The position numbers were made by a program, and so were the translations under genes. The notes beneath the pieces are model-generated. The model searched no databases and had not been told where the DNA came from. It saw only the letters and a list, made by a program, of their open reading frames with translations. From assembly GCA_030679805.1 (NCBI GenBank), contig JAUXST010000604.1:1-14691 (forward strand): a DNA stretch of 14,691 bases. The letters run 5' to 3'. Origin of the DNA: Reyranella sp. GTDB taxonomy: Bacteria; Pseudomonadota; Alphaproteobacteria; Reyranellales; Reyranellaceae. How positions within the stretch are numbered: the first letter of the stretch is position 1; every line of letters begins with the position of its first letter. This document shows positions 8,472 to 14,547 of the stretch, piece after piece.

Positions 8472-9248
8472 ATGCGGTTATACGTGATGAGCGTGGCAGC
8501 CCTGCTGGCGATTGCCGGCACCGCCGCCGCCCAGACCAACCCTGCAAGATCGGTGACACCCGAGGTCCTGCGCGGCACGACCGCCGATCCGGCCACCAAG
8601 AAGACACCGCCCGGTGCCAAGGCACCGGCTCCCGCCAAATCTACTGCCGTCCAGAAGACGGCGGCTGCCGCGCCCGCCGCCAAGCCGGCCGCCCAGCAGC
8701 GCCCCGCAGCTCAGCGCACCACACCCCAGACCCTGCGCGCCGCCCGCTACGGCGGCTTTGCCCCGGCCCAGCCGCCCGGCCCGCCGCCGCCGCTCGACAC
8801 GACGAGCCCGCGCAGCCTCAGCCTGATCAACTTCAATACCCAGGAGACGCTCACCGTCACCTTTTGGTCGAACGGCGCCTATCACCGCGACGCGCTCAAC
8901 CAGCTGAACCACTTCCTGCGCGACACCCGCGACAATGCCGAAACCGAGATGGATCCGCTGCTGTTCGACGTGCTGTGGCACACCACGCGGATCGTGGGCT
9001 ACGGCGGCTCGATCGAGGTGCTGTCGGCCTTCCGCTCGCCCACCAGCAACGCCTGGCTGGCCAGCGTCAGCCGCGGCGTGGCGCGCGACAGCCAGCACAT
9101 GAACGGCAACGCCATGGACATCCGCTTCCCCGGCGTCGCAGTCTACCAGATCCGCCAGGCCGGGCGGGCGCTCAACATGGGCGGTGTTGGCTTCTATCCG
9201 CGCTCCGGGTTCGTCCATCTCGACACCGGTCCGGTTCGGTATTGGTAA
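8472..9248 (+). CDS. Secreted DUF882 / peptidase M15-like (MepK/YcbK type) protein
   Basis: A 258-residue exported protein. Residues 1-20 form a Sec signal peptide (short basic start, hydrophobic SVAALLAIAGTAAA, Ala-x-Ala before Gln21) with no lipobox. Residues about 21-113 are an Ala/Pro/Lys-rich low-complexity linker. Residues about 114-258 are the DUF882/M15 domain, with the predicted Zn ligands His209 and Asp216 (SQHMNGNAMDI) and His249 (GFVHLDTG), plus the family AFRSP segment around Arg188. E. coli MepK of this family cleaves peptidoglycan cross-links, so a periplasmic murein endopeptidase or carboxypeptidase is the likely role. Start at ATG 8472; ATG 8487 would leave a shorter but still possible signal peptide. 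It is not functionally tied to the nitrate operon. Confidence 0.85.
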   Translation: MRLYVMSVAALLAIAGTAAAQTNPARSVTPEVLRGTTADPATKKTPPGAKAPAPAKSTAVQKTAAAAPAAKPAAQQRPAAQRTTPQTLRAARYGGFAPAQPPGPPPPLDTTSPRSLSLINFNTQETLTVTFWSNGAYHRDALNQLNHFLRDTRDNAETEMDPLLFDVLWHTTRIVGYGGSIEVLSAFRSPTSNAWLASVSRGVARDSQHMNGNAMDIRFPGVAVYQIRQAGRALNMGGVGFYPRSGFVHLDTGPVRYW

Positions 9249-9254
9249 AATAAT

Positions 9255-9755
9255 GTGAGCGGCATCGAGATCGTCGAAGGCGACATCACGCGCCTCGACG
9301 TCGATGCCATTGTCAACGCCGCCAAGGAATCGCTTCTCGGCGGCAGCGGCGTCGATGGCGCCATCCATCGCGCCGCCGGGCCCGAGCTGCTGGCCGAGTG
9401 CCGCACCCTGGGCGGCTGCCCCACCGGCGAAGCAAGAATCACCAAGGGCTACCGGCTGAAGGCGCGTCACGTCATCCATACCGTCGGCCCGGTGTGGCAG
9501 GGCGGCGGCGCCGGCGAGCCCGCACTGCTCGCCAACTGCTACCGCAATTCCCTGGCGCTGGCCGTCGTGCATGGCCTCGGCAGCATCGCCTTTCCCGCCA
9601 TCTCGACCGGCATCTACGGCTACCCCAAGGAAGCCGCCGCCGAGATCGCCGTGCGCGAAGCCCGCATGATCGGCATGCCCGAGCGCATCGTCTTCTGCTG
9701 CTTCGATGCGGCGACCGCGGACCTCTATCGCGGGATCACTGCCCGTACCGCTTAG
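9255..9755 (+). CDS. Macrodomain protein (YmdB-like ADP-ribose/O-acetyl-ADP-ribose binding)
   Basis: A 166-residue single macrodomain of the MacroD/YmdB group, whose members hydrolyse O-acetyl-ADP-ribose or mono-ADP-ribosyl esters. The family landmarks are clear: EGDIT at 8-12, IVNAA at 19-23, LGGSGVDGAIHRAAGPELL, CPTGEARITKGY, HTVGPVW, and FPAISTGIYGYP, which closes over the ribose. The start is GTG at 9255; the overlapping ATG at 9253 is followed at once by a stop. The gene begins 6 bases after the DUF882 stop, so the two are probably co-transcribed. Residue 24 is Lys (NAAK) where E. coli YmdB has the catalytically important Asn25 (NAAN), while the following Asp (GVDG) is kept; catalytic activity is therefore uncertain. 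The last 20 bases overlap the convergent DUF924 gene. Confidence 0.9.
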   Translation: MSGIEIVEGDITRLDVDAIVNAAKESLLGGSGVDGAIHRAAGPELLAECRTLGGCPTGEARITKGYRLKARHVIHTVGPVWQGGGAGEPALLANCYRNSLALAVVHGLGSIAFPAISTGIYGYPKEAAAEIAVREARMIGMPERIVFCCFDAATADLYRGITARTA

Positions 9756-10323
9756 CATCGCGGAGATACTCCAGCTCTTCCGCCGTGCTTGCGCGGCCCA
9801 GCACCTCGTTGCGGTGCGGGAAGCGGCCGAAGCGGGCGACGACGTCGCGGTGATCGGCGGCGGATTTCAGATTCTCCTCGCCGCCGATCGTGTCGAACAG
9901 GGCGCAGGCCATGAGCTGGTCGGCCAGCGTCTCGCTGTGGCCGAACGGCATATAGAAGAAGAGCCTGTGGTTGGGCCCGAAGGCCGCGGGATAGGAGCGG
10001 GCGAGCGCCAGCCGCGCGGTTTCCAGCGCCTTGGCATCGCCCGAGAAGGCGCGGGCGGTCTTGCGGAAGCAATTGCGCGGGAACTGGTCGCAGAGAAGGA
10101 TCAGCGCCAGCGCGCCCTCGGGCGAGTTCCGCCAGGCATCGAGCCCGCCCGCTGCCGCCTGCTCGATCGCCGCACCGAAGCGCGACACCGTCTCGGCGTC
10201 GAAGTCGGGTGTGCTGCGCCACCAGATGTCGCGCGCCTTCGCGTGGTCGGGATGGCCGAGGGCCAAGAACCAGAAATCGAGGATGTCGCGGATGCCGGGG
10301 GAGATGGACGGGGCGTTGCTCAT
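9736..10323 (-). CDS. DUF924 family protein
   Basis: A 195-residue predicted soluble, mainly helical protein. It matches the DUF924 family by ILDFWF near the N-terminus, WWRSTPDFD, the hallmark LCDQFPRNCFR around residues 77-87, the FFYMPFGHSE segment, and FGRFPHRNEVLGR near the C-terminus. The family is widespread in proteobacteria and has a TPR-like fold; its biochemical function is not established. The ATG at 10323 gives the usual family start a few residues before ILDFWF. The gene is transcribed against the macrodomain gene and overlaps its 3' end by 20 bases, and it diverges from the sulfatase gene across a 49-base gap. Confidence 0.9.
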   Translation of the reverse strand: MSNAPSISPGIRDILDFWFLALGHPDHAKARDIWWRSTPDFDAETVSRFGAAIEQAAAGGLDAWRNSPEGALALILLCDQFPRNCFRKTARAFSGDAKALETARLALARSYPAAFGPNHRLFFYMPFGHSETLADQLMACALFDTIGGEENLKSAADHRDVVARFGRFPHRNEVLGRASTAEELEYLRDAKRYGQ

Positions 10324-10372
10324 GGGGCTTAGTTAGGCTTGCGGCGCCGCAGCCGTCGAGCGAGGAAAAGTC
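10324..10372. promoter_or_regulatory. Divergent intergenic region with sulfatase RBS
   Basis: This 49-base gap is the only upstream space for the divergent DUF924 and sulfatase genes, so both promoters must lie in or around it unless they extend into the genes. No convincing -35/-10 pair is seen. A purine run GAGGAAAAG at 10362-10370 sits just before the GTG start of the sulfatase gene and serves as a plausible ribosome binding site that supports that start. Confidence 0.5.
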
Positions 10373-11938
10373 GTGGGCAAGGTCAAAAACGTTCTGTTCA
10401 TCATGTGCGACCAGCTGCGTGCCGATCATCTGTCGTGCGCCGGCCATCCGCACCTGCAGACTCCCGCCATCGATGCGCTGGCCCAACGCGGCGTGCGCTT
10501 CCCGCGCGCCTATGTGCAGTCAGGCGTCTGCGGCCCCAGCCGCATGAGCTACTACACCGGCCGCTACATGTTCTCCCACGGTGCCACCTGGAACCGCGTG
10601 CCGCTCAGCTTGCGCGAAAAAACCATCGGCGACTATCTCACCCCCGCCGGCATAAAAGTGGCGCTGGCCGGCAAGACCCATGTCATGCCCGACCTCGAAG
10701 GCCTGGAGCGCTACGGCATCGAGGGCGGCTCGGCGCTCGATGCGCTCCTGCGCGCCGGCCGCTTCGAGGAGATCGACCGCTACGACGGCCACCATCCGCC
10801 GGGCAAGGAGAGCGGCTACCCTGACTATCTCCGCCGCCACGGCTACAATTCGGACGATCCCTGGACCGACTATGTCATCGCCGCCGACGGACCTGATGGC
10901 ACCGCGCTCAGCGGCTGGCACATGCGCAACGTCCACCTGCCGGCGCGCGTGAAGGAGGAGCATTCCGAGACCGCCTACATGACGCGCGAGGCCATGCGCT
11001 TCATGGATGAACAAGATGAACGACCGTGGTGTTTGCACCTCAGCTACGTGAAACCGCACTGGCCCTACATGGCGCCCGCGCCCTATCACAACATGTACGG
11101 CGCCGCCGACATGCTGCCGCTGAACCGCGACGAACAGGAGCGGGTGGACGAGCATCCCGTGCTGGCCGCCTACCGCGAGCACGAGGAATCGATCTCCTTC
11201 TCCCGCCCCGAGGCGCCCGGCATCGTGCGCCCGGCCTACATGGGCCTGATCAAGCAGATCGACGACTGGCTCGGCCGCCTGTTCGCCCACATGGAAAAGA
11301 GTGGCCGCCTCGACGACACGCTGATCTTCTTCACCGCCGACCACGGCGATTTCCTGGGCGACCACTGGCTGGGCGAAAAGGAGATGTTTTACGAGGAGGC
11401 GCTGCGCGTGCCCTTCATCGTCGTCGATCCCGACCCCGAAGCCGATCTCACGCGCGGCACCGTCGACGAACGCTTCGTCGAGGCGGTCGATGTCGTGCCC
11501 ACCATCCTCGAAGCGCTGGGCCTGCCGCCCAACGATCATCTCGTCGAGGGCCGCTCGCTGATCCCGCTCACGCGCAAGATCCATCTCGAGAGCTGGCGAG
11601 ACGCCGTCTTCTCCGAGCTCGACTATTCCTTCCGCCAGGCCCGGCTGATCCTGAAGCGCAAGCCCGGCGAGTGCCGCGCCATCATGGTCCGCACCGATCG
11701 CTGGAAATACGTCTGGTGGCAGGATTTCCGCCCGATGCTGTTCGACCTCCAGAACGACCCCAAGGAGCGGCGCGACCTCGGCGCCAGCGAGGGCCACGCC
11801 GAAATCCGCCGCGAGATGGAACAGCGCCTGGGCGCCTGGCTGCGCGCCCGCAAGACCCGCGTCACGGTCGACGACGCCTATGTCGCCGCCCGTACCGCCA
11901 CCCACAAGAAGGCCGGCGTTTTCTTCGGCCAGTGGTGA
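10373..11938 (+). CDS. Sulfatase-superfamily hydrolase, phosphonate monoester hydrolase-like
   Basis: A 521-residue member of the alkaline phosphatase/sulfatase superfamily. Cys53 in VCGPSRMSYYTGRY is a canonical C-x-P-S-R formylglycine motif, so the enzyme needs a maturation enzyme and uses a formylglycine nucleophile. The metal ligands fit the family: Asp13-Gln14 (MCDQLRAD) and Asp323-His324 (TADHGDFLGDH), with Lys336 (GEKEMFYEE) and His229 (KPHWPY) as probable substrate contacts. The spacing and the LHLSYVKPHWP...APYHNMYG region resemble Rhizobium phosphonate monoester hydrolase (Asp12, Cys57, Asp324, His325). It may therefore hydrolyse phosphonate or phosphate mono/diesters and/or sulfate esters; the substrate cannot be told from sequence. 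No signal peptide is seen, so it is probably cytoplasmic. The GTG start is supported by GAGGAAAAG just upstream. Confidence 0.88.
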   Translation: MGKVKNVLFIMCDQLRADHLSCAGHPHLQTPAIDALAQRGVRFPRAYVQSGVCGPSRMSYYTGRYMFSHGATWNRVPLSLREKTIGDYLTPAGIKVALAGKTHVMPDLEGLERYGIEGGSALDALLRAGRFEEIDRYDGHHPPGKESGYPDYLRRHGYNSDDPWTDYVIAADGPDGTALSGWHMRNVHLPARVKEEHSETAYMTREAMRFMDEQDERPWCLHLSYVKPHWPYMAPAPYHNMYGAADMLPLNRDEQERVDEHPVLAAYREHEESISFSRPEAPGIVRPAYMGLIKQIDDWLGRLFAHMEKSGRLDDTLIFFTADHGDFLGDHWLGEKEMFYEEALRVPFIVVDPDPEADLTRGTVDERFVEAVDVVPTILEALGLPPNDHLVEGRSLIPLTRKIHLESWRDAVFSELDYSFRQARLILKRKPGECRAIMVRTDRWKYVWWQDFRPMLFDLQNDPKERRDLGASEGHAEIRREMEQRLGAWLRARKTRVTVDDAYVAARTATHKKAGVFFGQW

Positions 11939-11948
11939 GGCCGCCTGC

Positions 11949-12019
11949 TGTCACACTAAAAAGTGTCACACCAAGTTGAGACAAATGTTGTGACACAGGT
12001 TGAGCGCCCACCTGTGACA
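11949..12019. repeat. Cluster of four TGTCACA/TGTGACA heptamers with inverted repeats
   Basis: TGTCACA occurs at 11949-11955 and 11964-11970, and its reverse complement TGTGACA at 11989-11995 and 12013-12019. The first pair forms a near-palindrome, TGTCACACT then AAAA then AGTGTCACA (8 of 9 positions pair). CACAGGT at 11994-12000 and ACCTGTG at 12010-12016 form a perfect 7-bp inverted repeat with a 9-base loop. One more TGTGACA lies at 8440-8446 after cysG. The stem ACACT-AAAAA-GT directly after the sulfatase stop could weakly terminate transcription. Operator sites or the remnant end of an insertion sequence are equally possible. Confidence 0.5.
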
Positions 12020-12085
12020 TCGTCGGGAATCTGACCCTGTGGCCCCACCTCGGGCAGCCACAGAAGACCGTCGAATCGACACTCG

Positions 12086-12102
12086 GGCGCGTTCTTCGCG
12101 CC
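12086..12102. other. GC-rich hairpin in non-coding region
   Basis: GGCGCG, loop TTCTT, CGCGCC form a perfect 6-bp stem. No T-run follows on either strand, so it is not a classical intrinsic terminator. Its role is unknown, and chance is possible in DNA this rich in G and C. Confidence 0.3.
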
Positions 12103-12370
12103 TCGGTCCACCCCACCTGCCGGACGATCTTCGGCGGGGATGGCCTTTGCTTGCTACTCACGGCTCAGTACCCGGTCAGGGCAAGGCCGCGGGACGGCCC
12201 CTCATCCTCCAGGGATCGTACCCGGCGGGCGCGCCGGGCGGGGCATGGCCAAAGATTCGGATCGGCGTCAGGACGGCGGCGACCTCATGCGCGTGCTGCG
12301 TGCCGATCCCTGTCGATCGGGAGCAACCTCATACTCTTCCGGAGCGCGCAGTCCGGTCGAGGGTCACAGT

Positions 12371-12408
12371 CCTGAAGACTGGTCATGATCGGCCGGCGCG
12401 TCTTCAGG
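12371..12408. repeat. 9-bp inverted repeat spanning the stop of the first immunity-like gene
   Basis: CCTGAAGAC at 12371-12379 and GTCTTCAGG at 12400-12408 are perfect reverse complements separated by 20 bases. The right arm includes the TGA stop (complement of 12404-12406) of the minus-strand gene. A transcript leaving that gene could fold into a stem here, possibly as a terminator, although no U-run follows. The left arm is absent at the matching place beside the second copy of the gene, so it marks the edge of the cassette. Confidence 0.45.
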
Positions 12409-13198
12409 CCTTGGCGAAGTCAGGCTTCTCGACACCAACCATCGTGTCGTAGGCCTTGAGGATCGTTTCCTCCGGCGTTCGTGTGACGCCGCTGTCGTGG
12501 TAGATCGCCTTCAGCCACATCGCCATCTTGGTGTGATAGCCATTCATGATGAAGCGTTCCGACATGACCTTGCGCAACATCTCCTCGCCCCTGGCGACAT
12601 AGGCCGCATCGGGTTGGCCGCCCTCCACCAGATGACGGCAGGCCCATTGGCCGAACATCAACTCCGCCCGCACGATGGCCGGCGCCGACGAGGCCTTGGT
12701 GGTGAGTCCGGCTTCCCGACTGAGAGTAAGGCCGACGTCGTAGCGCCGCGCCGCCAGATTGAGCGGAAGTGAGAGTTCGAGCCCTTCCCGCATCAGCAGC
12801 TTCTGCCCATTGGGTTCGAAACGGTCGAACCTGTCCCACTGCCGCCAGTCCGCCTCGCTCGCACGGGCAAACTCGGCCACTGCCGGATCGCCGTCGATCA
12901 GCCACTTGCACAGACCCAGCGTCTGCCACCATTGGTAGACGTCATAGCAGCCGTCTGAATCCTTGCCTTCGGCCGGATGAGGCTGCGCTTCCATCCAGGC
13001 TGTCATCGTCCTCGCCGTGGGCATCACCTGGTCTCGCAGACCCAGGAGATGCGCTTGGACCAAATAGCCCAGCGTGCTTGCCATATAGTGCGAACGATTG
13101 AACGGGCCAGTCTTTTCAGGTTCGAACTTCGTCGCAATCGCCAAGGCAGCGTTGAGAAATAGCTGGCGACGTTTTTCAGGTTCAAAAACTCTTGGCAT
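12404..13198 (-). CDS. Putative immunity protein paired with PD-(D/E)XK-like toxin domain (copy 1)
   Basis: A 264-residue soluble protein, probably mostly alpha-helical, with no signal peptide or membrane segment. I do not recognise a specific family. Conserved Trp/Asp-rich blocks include YQWWQTLGLCKWLIDGD (89-105), ASEADWRQWDRFDRFEPNG (113-131) and KASSAPAIVRAELMFGQWAC (168-187). The motif FEPEK occurs twice, at 5-9 and 25-29. The immunity role is inferred: its ATG shares one base with the stop of the toxin-like frame (TAATG), its GGAGG ribosome site lies inside that frame, and a second toxin-like end and paralogue stand immediately upstream, as in polymorphic toxin loci. It is about 78% identical to the copy at 13753-14547 by hand count. 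An enzyme of unknown function is the main alternative. Confidence 0.65.
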   Translation of the reverse strand: MPRVFEPEKRRQLFLNAALAIATKFEPEKTGPFNRSHYMASTLGYLVQAHLLGLRDQVMPTARTMTAWMEAQPHPAEGKDSDGCYDVYQWWQTLGLCKWLIDGDPAVAEFARASEADWRQWDRFDRFEPNGQKLLMREGLELSLPLNLAARRYDVGLTLSREAGLTTKASSAPAIVRAELMFGQWACRHLVEGGQPDAAYVARGEEMLRKVMSERFIMNGYHTKMAMWLKAIYHDSGVTRTPEETILKAYDTMVGVEKPDFAKA

Positions 13199-13686
13199 TA
13201 CGGCCTCCGTTCCGGATGGATGACGGCGCGCTCGCCGTCCACGATTCGTTCAACCACGCCGCTGCGCGCGTCGCCAGTACCCACCGTGACGATGGTCACG
13301 TTCTTGTTTCTCAAGTTCTCCCCGGCTCTGGCTGCGGCTTCGGGTGACAGGCGCCCTCTGTTTGCGGCCTGCAGGATGCCGTCCTCGGCATGCTTCAGAG
13401 CATCCTCCAATGACTTCTTTGACTGATGCGCCCGCCGGCCCGGACCGATCGACGTATCCGACCCGCGCCACTTCGAATCCCACAAGTGAACCTCGCCGTT
13501 GCGGTCGACCGAGATCACGTCCGGTCCCCGCTCGCCCGCCTTGCGGCCGAACTCGATGACGGTGTGATCGGGGAAGTGCTGGGCGATGTCGTTCGCGAGC
13601 CCATGCTCGCCGCGCAGGCCCTTGCGATGGCTCTCGTTGTCCGGCAGGTAGTCCCGCCCCGCCGCAAACGTCGGCCCGAAGGCCAA
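13198..13686 (-). CDS. Orphan polymorphic-toxin C-terminal domain, PD-(D/E)XK nuclease-like
   Basis: Read from a TTG at 13686 this gives 162 residues; the frame is open back to the immunity copy 2 stop at 13753 and contains no ATG at all, so independent translation is doubtful. The domain shows a PD-(D/E)XK arrangement: Glu27 in a helix (GEHGLAND), Asp56 in GPDVISV, Asp70-x-Lys72 in HLWDSKWRG, then Gln88 (RRAHQSKKS). The last part, TIVTVGTGDARSGVVERIV, looks like a closing beta-rich segment. Nuclease activity, probably on DNA or RNA, is inferred from these residues only. It is followed with one base of overlap by a likely immunity gene. This fits an orphan toxin tip that becomes active when recombined onto a full-length secreted toxin. 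A degraded gene or an unusual TTG-started nuclease are alternatives. Confidence 0.65.
   Translation of the reverse strand: MAFGPTFAAGRDYLPDNESHRKGLRGEHGLANDIAQHFPDHTVIEFGRKAGERGPDVISVDRNGEVHLWDSKWRGSDTSIGPGRRAHQSKKSLEDALKHAEDGILQAANRGRLSPEAAARAGENLRNKNVTIVTVGTGDARSGVVERIVDGERAVIHPERRP
13204..13208 (-). promoter_or_regulatory. RBS of immunity-like copy 1, inside toxin C-terminal codons
   Basis: On the minus strand AACGGAGG encodes part of the toxin's terminal HPERRP and places GGAGG five bases before the ATG at 13198. It is the strongest Shine-Dalgarno match in this locus and fixes the start of the 264-residue protein. Confidence 0.75.
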
Positions 13687-13752
13687 CGTCCGCGGCGAGG
13701 TCTCTGTTCTCTTCGTCGCTTGGCGTGACGGCGGCAGCCGCTCAGCGCGTCT

Positions 13753-14547
13753 TCAGGCCTTGGCGAAGGCAGGCTTCTCGACACCGATCATCGTGTCGTA
13801 AGCCTTGAGGATCGTTTCCTCCGGCGTTCGTGTGATGCCGCTGTCGTGGTAGATCGCCTTCAGCCACATCGCCATCTTGATGTGAGAGCCGTTCGGAATG
13901 AAACGCTCCATCATCACCTGCCGCAGCATCTCCTCGCCCTTGGCGACATAGGCTGCATCGGGTCGGCCGCCTTCGGCCAGATGACGGCAGGCCCATTGGC
14001 CGTGCATCAGCTCCGCCCGAACGATGGCCGGCGCCGACGAGGCCTTGGTCGTCAGCCCCGCCTCATGGCAAAGAGTAAGACCGACGTCGTAGCGCCGTAC
14101 CGCCAGGTTGAGCGGGAGCGAGTGTTCGAGCCTTTCCCGCATCAGCAGCTTCTGCCCATTGGGCTCGAAGCGGTCGAACTTGTCCCACCCTCGCCAGTCA
14201 GCCTCGCTTGCGCGGGCAAATTCGATTATCGCCAGATCGCCGTCGATCAACCACTTGCACAGTCCCAGCGTCTGCCACCATAGGTACACGCGGAAGCATT
14301 CGTTCGTGTCCCTACCTTCGATGGGATGCGGCTGCATTTCCATCCAAGCCATCATCGTCCGTGCCGTCGGCAGGACCCGATCACGCAGTCCCAGAAGATA
14401 AGCGTGAATCAGATCATCTACCCTGGACGACATGTAACTCGCTCGATTGAGCGGGCCGGTCTTCTCCGGCTCGAAATCCATTACGCGCGGCAAATCGAAA
14501 CCAAGATAGAATCTGCGATCTTTTTCGGGGTCAAAGTTCCTCGGCAT
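13753..14547 (-). CDS. Putative immunity protein paired with second toxin end (copy 2)
   Basis: A 264-residue paralogue of the protein at 12404-13198, alignable end to end without gaps. By hand count about 205 of 264 residues match. Identity is about 59% over residues 1-90 and about 87% over 91-264, so variation is concentrated in the N-terminal third. The N-terminus has FDPEK at 5-9 and FEPEK at 25-29, the same internal repeat as copy 1. VYLWWQTLGLCKWLIDGD and the ASEADW and FDRFEPNG blocks are kept. The ATG at 14547 shares one base with the upstream toxin stop (TGATG), and GGAGG at 14553-14557 precedes it. After its stop the same frame continues open into the orphan toxin domain. No known immunity family is assigned; the role is inferred from arrangement. 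Confidence 0.65.
   Translation of the reverse strand: MPRNFDPEKDRRFYLGFDLPRVMDFEPEKTGPLNRASYMSSRVDDLIHAYLLGLRDRVLPTARTMMAWMEMQPHPIEGRDTNECFRVYLWWQTLGLCKWLIDGDLAIIEFARASEADWRGWDKFDRFEPNGQKLLMRERLEHSLPLNLAVRRYDVGLTLCHEAGLTTKASSAPAIVRAELMHGQWACRHLAEGGRPDAAYVAKGEEMLRQVMMERFIPNGSHIKMAMWLKAIYHDSGITRTPEETILKAYDTMIGVEKPAFAKA

Larger units (their letters stand above)
11939..12403. other. Gene-free region between sulfatase gene and toxin/immunity cassettes
   Basis: I see no credible gene in these 465 bases. Open frames of up to about 137 codons exist on both strands but have arginine/proline-rich, low-complexity translations with no recognisable family. The left part holds a cluster of TGTCACA/TGTGACA heptamers. 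The middle holds two GC-rich hairpins (12086-12102; CCCGGC/GCCGGG at 12221-12238). The right edge holds a 9-bp inverted repeat that runs into the immunity gene. The stretch could be scar sequence left by insertion of the accessory region, or could carry an unrecognised small RNA; nothing seen decides between these. Confidence 0.6.
12396..13296 (-). repeat. Cassette copy 1: toxin 3' end plus immunity-like gene
   Basis: This 901-base stretch is repeated at 13745-14645, with a constant offset of 1,349 bases and no net indel. It comprises the last 32 codons of the toxin-like domain, the overlapping 264-codon immunity-like gene, and about 8 bases after its stop (up to the shared GCGCGTCTTCAGG on the plus strand). 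Similarity is high over the 3' two-thirds of the gene and the toxin end, and low over the gene's first 90 codons. Beyond both borders the copies differ. This indicates duplication, or repeated acquisition, of an allelic cassette. Confidence 0.85.

Noticed and set aside
8478..9758. A 426-codon minus-strand frame over the DUF882 and macrodomain genes
   Set aside because: Both plus-strand genes have clear motifs and a signal peptide; the antisense translation is Gly/Ala/Asp-rich with no motif.
10520..11905. A 461-codon minus-strand frame opposite the sulfatase gene
   Set aside because: The plus strand holds every sulfatase catalytic motif in order; the antisense product shows no domain.
11949..12019. 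CRP/FNR-type operator reading of the TGTGA and TCACA sequences
   Set aside because: No half-sites have the TGTGA-N6-TCACA spacing, so I list them only as repeats.
12039..12452. A 137-codon plus-strand frame in the gene-free region running into the immunity gene
   Set aside because: Composition is Arg/Pro-rich, there is no ribosome site or family resemblance, and it ends antisense to a supported gene.
13465..13480. TTCGAATCCC resembling a tRNA T-arm
   Set aside because: It lies inside the toxin-like frame and no acceptor stem, anticodon arm or CCA surrounds it.
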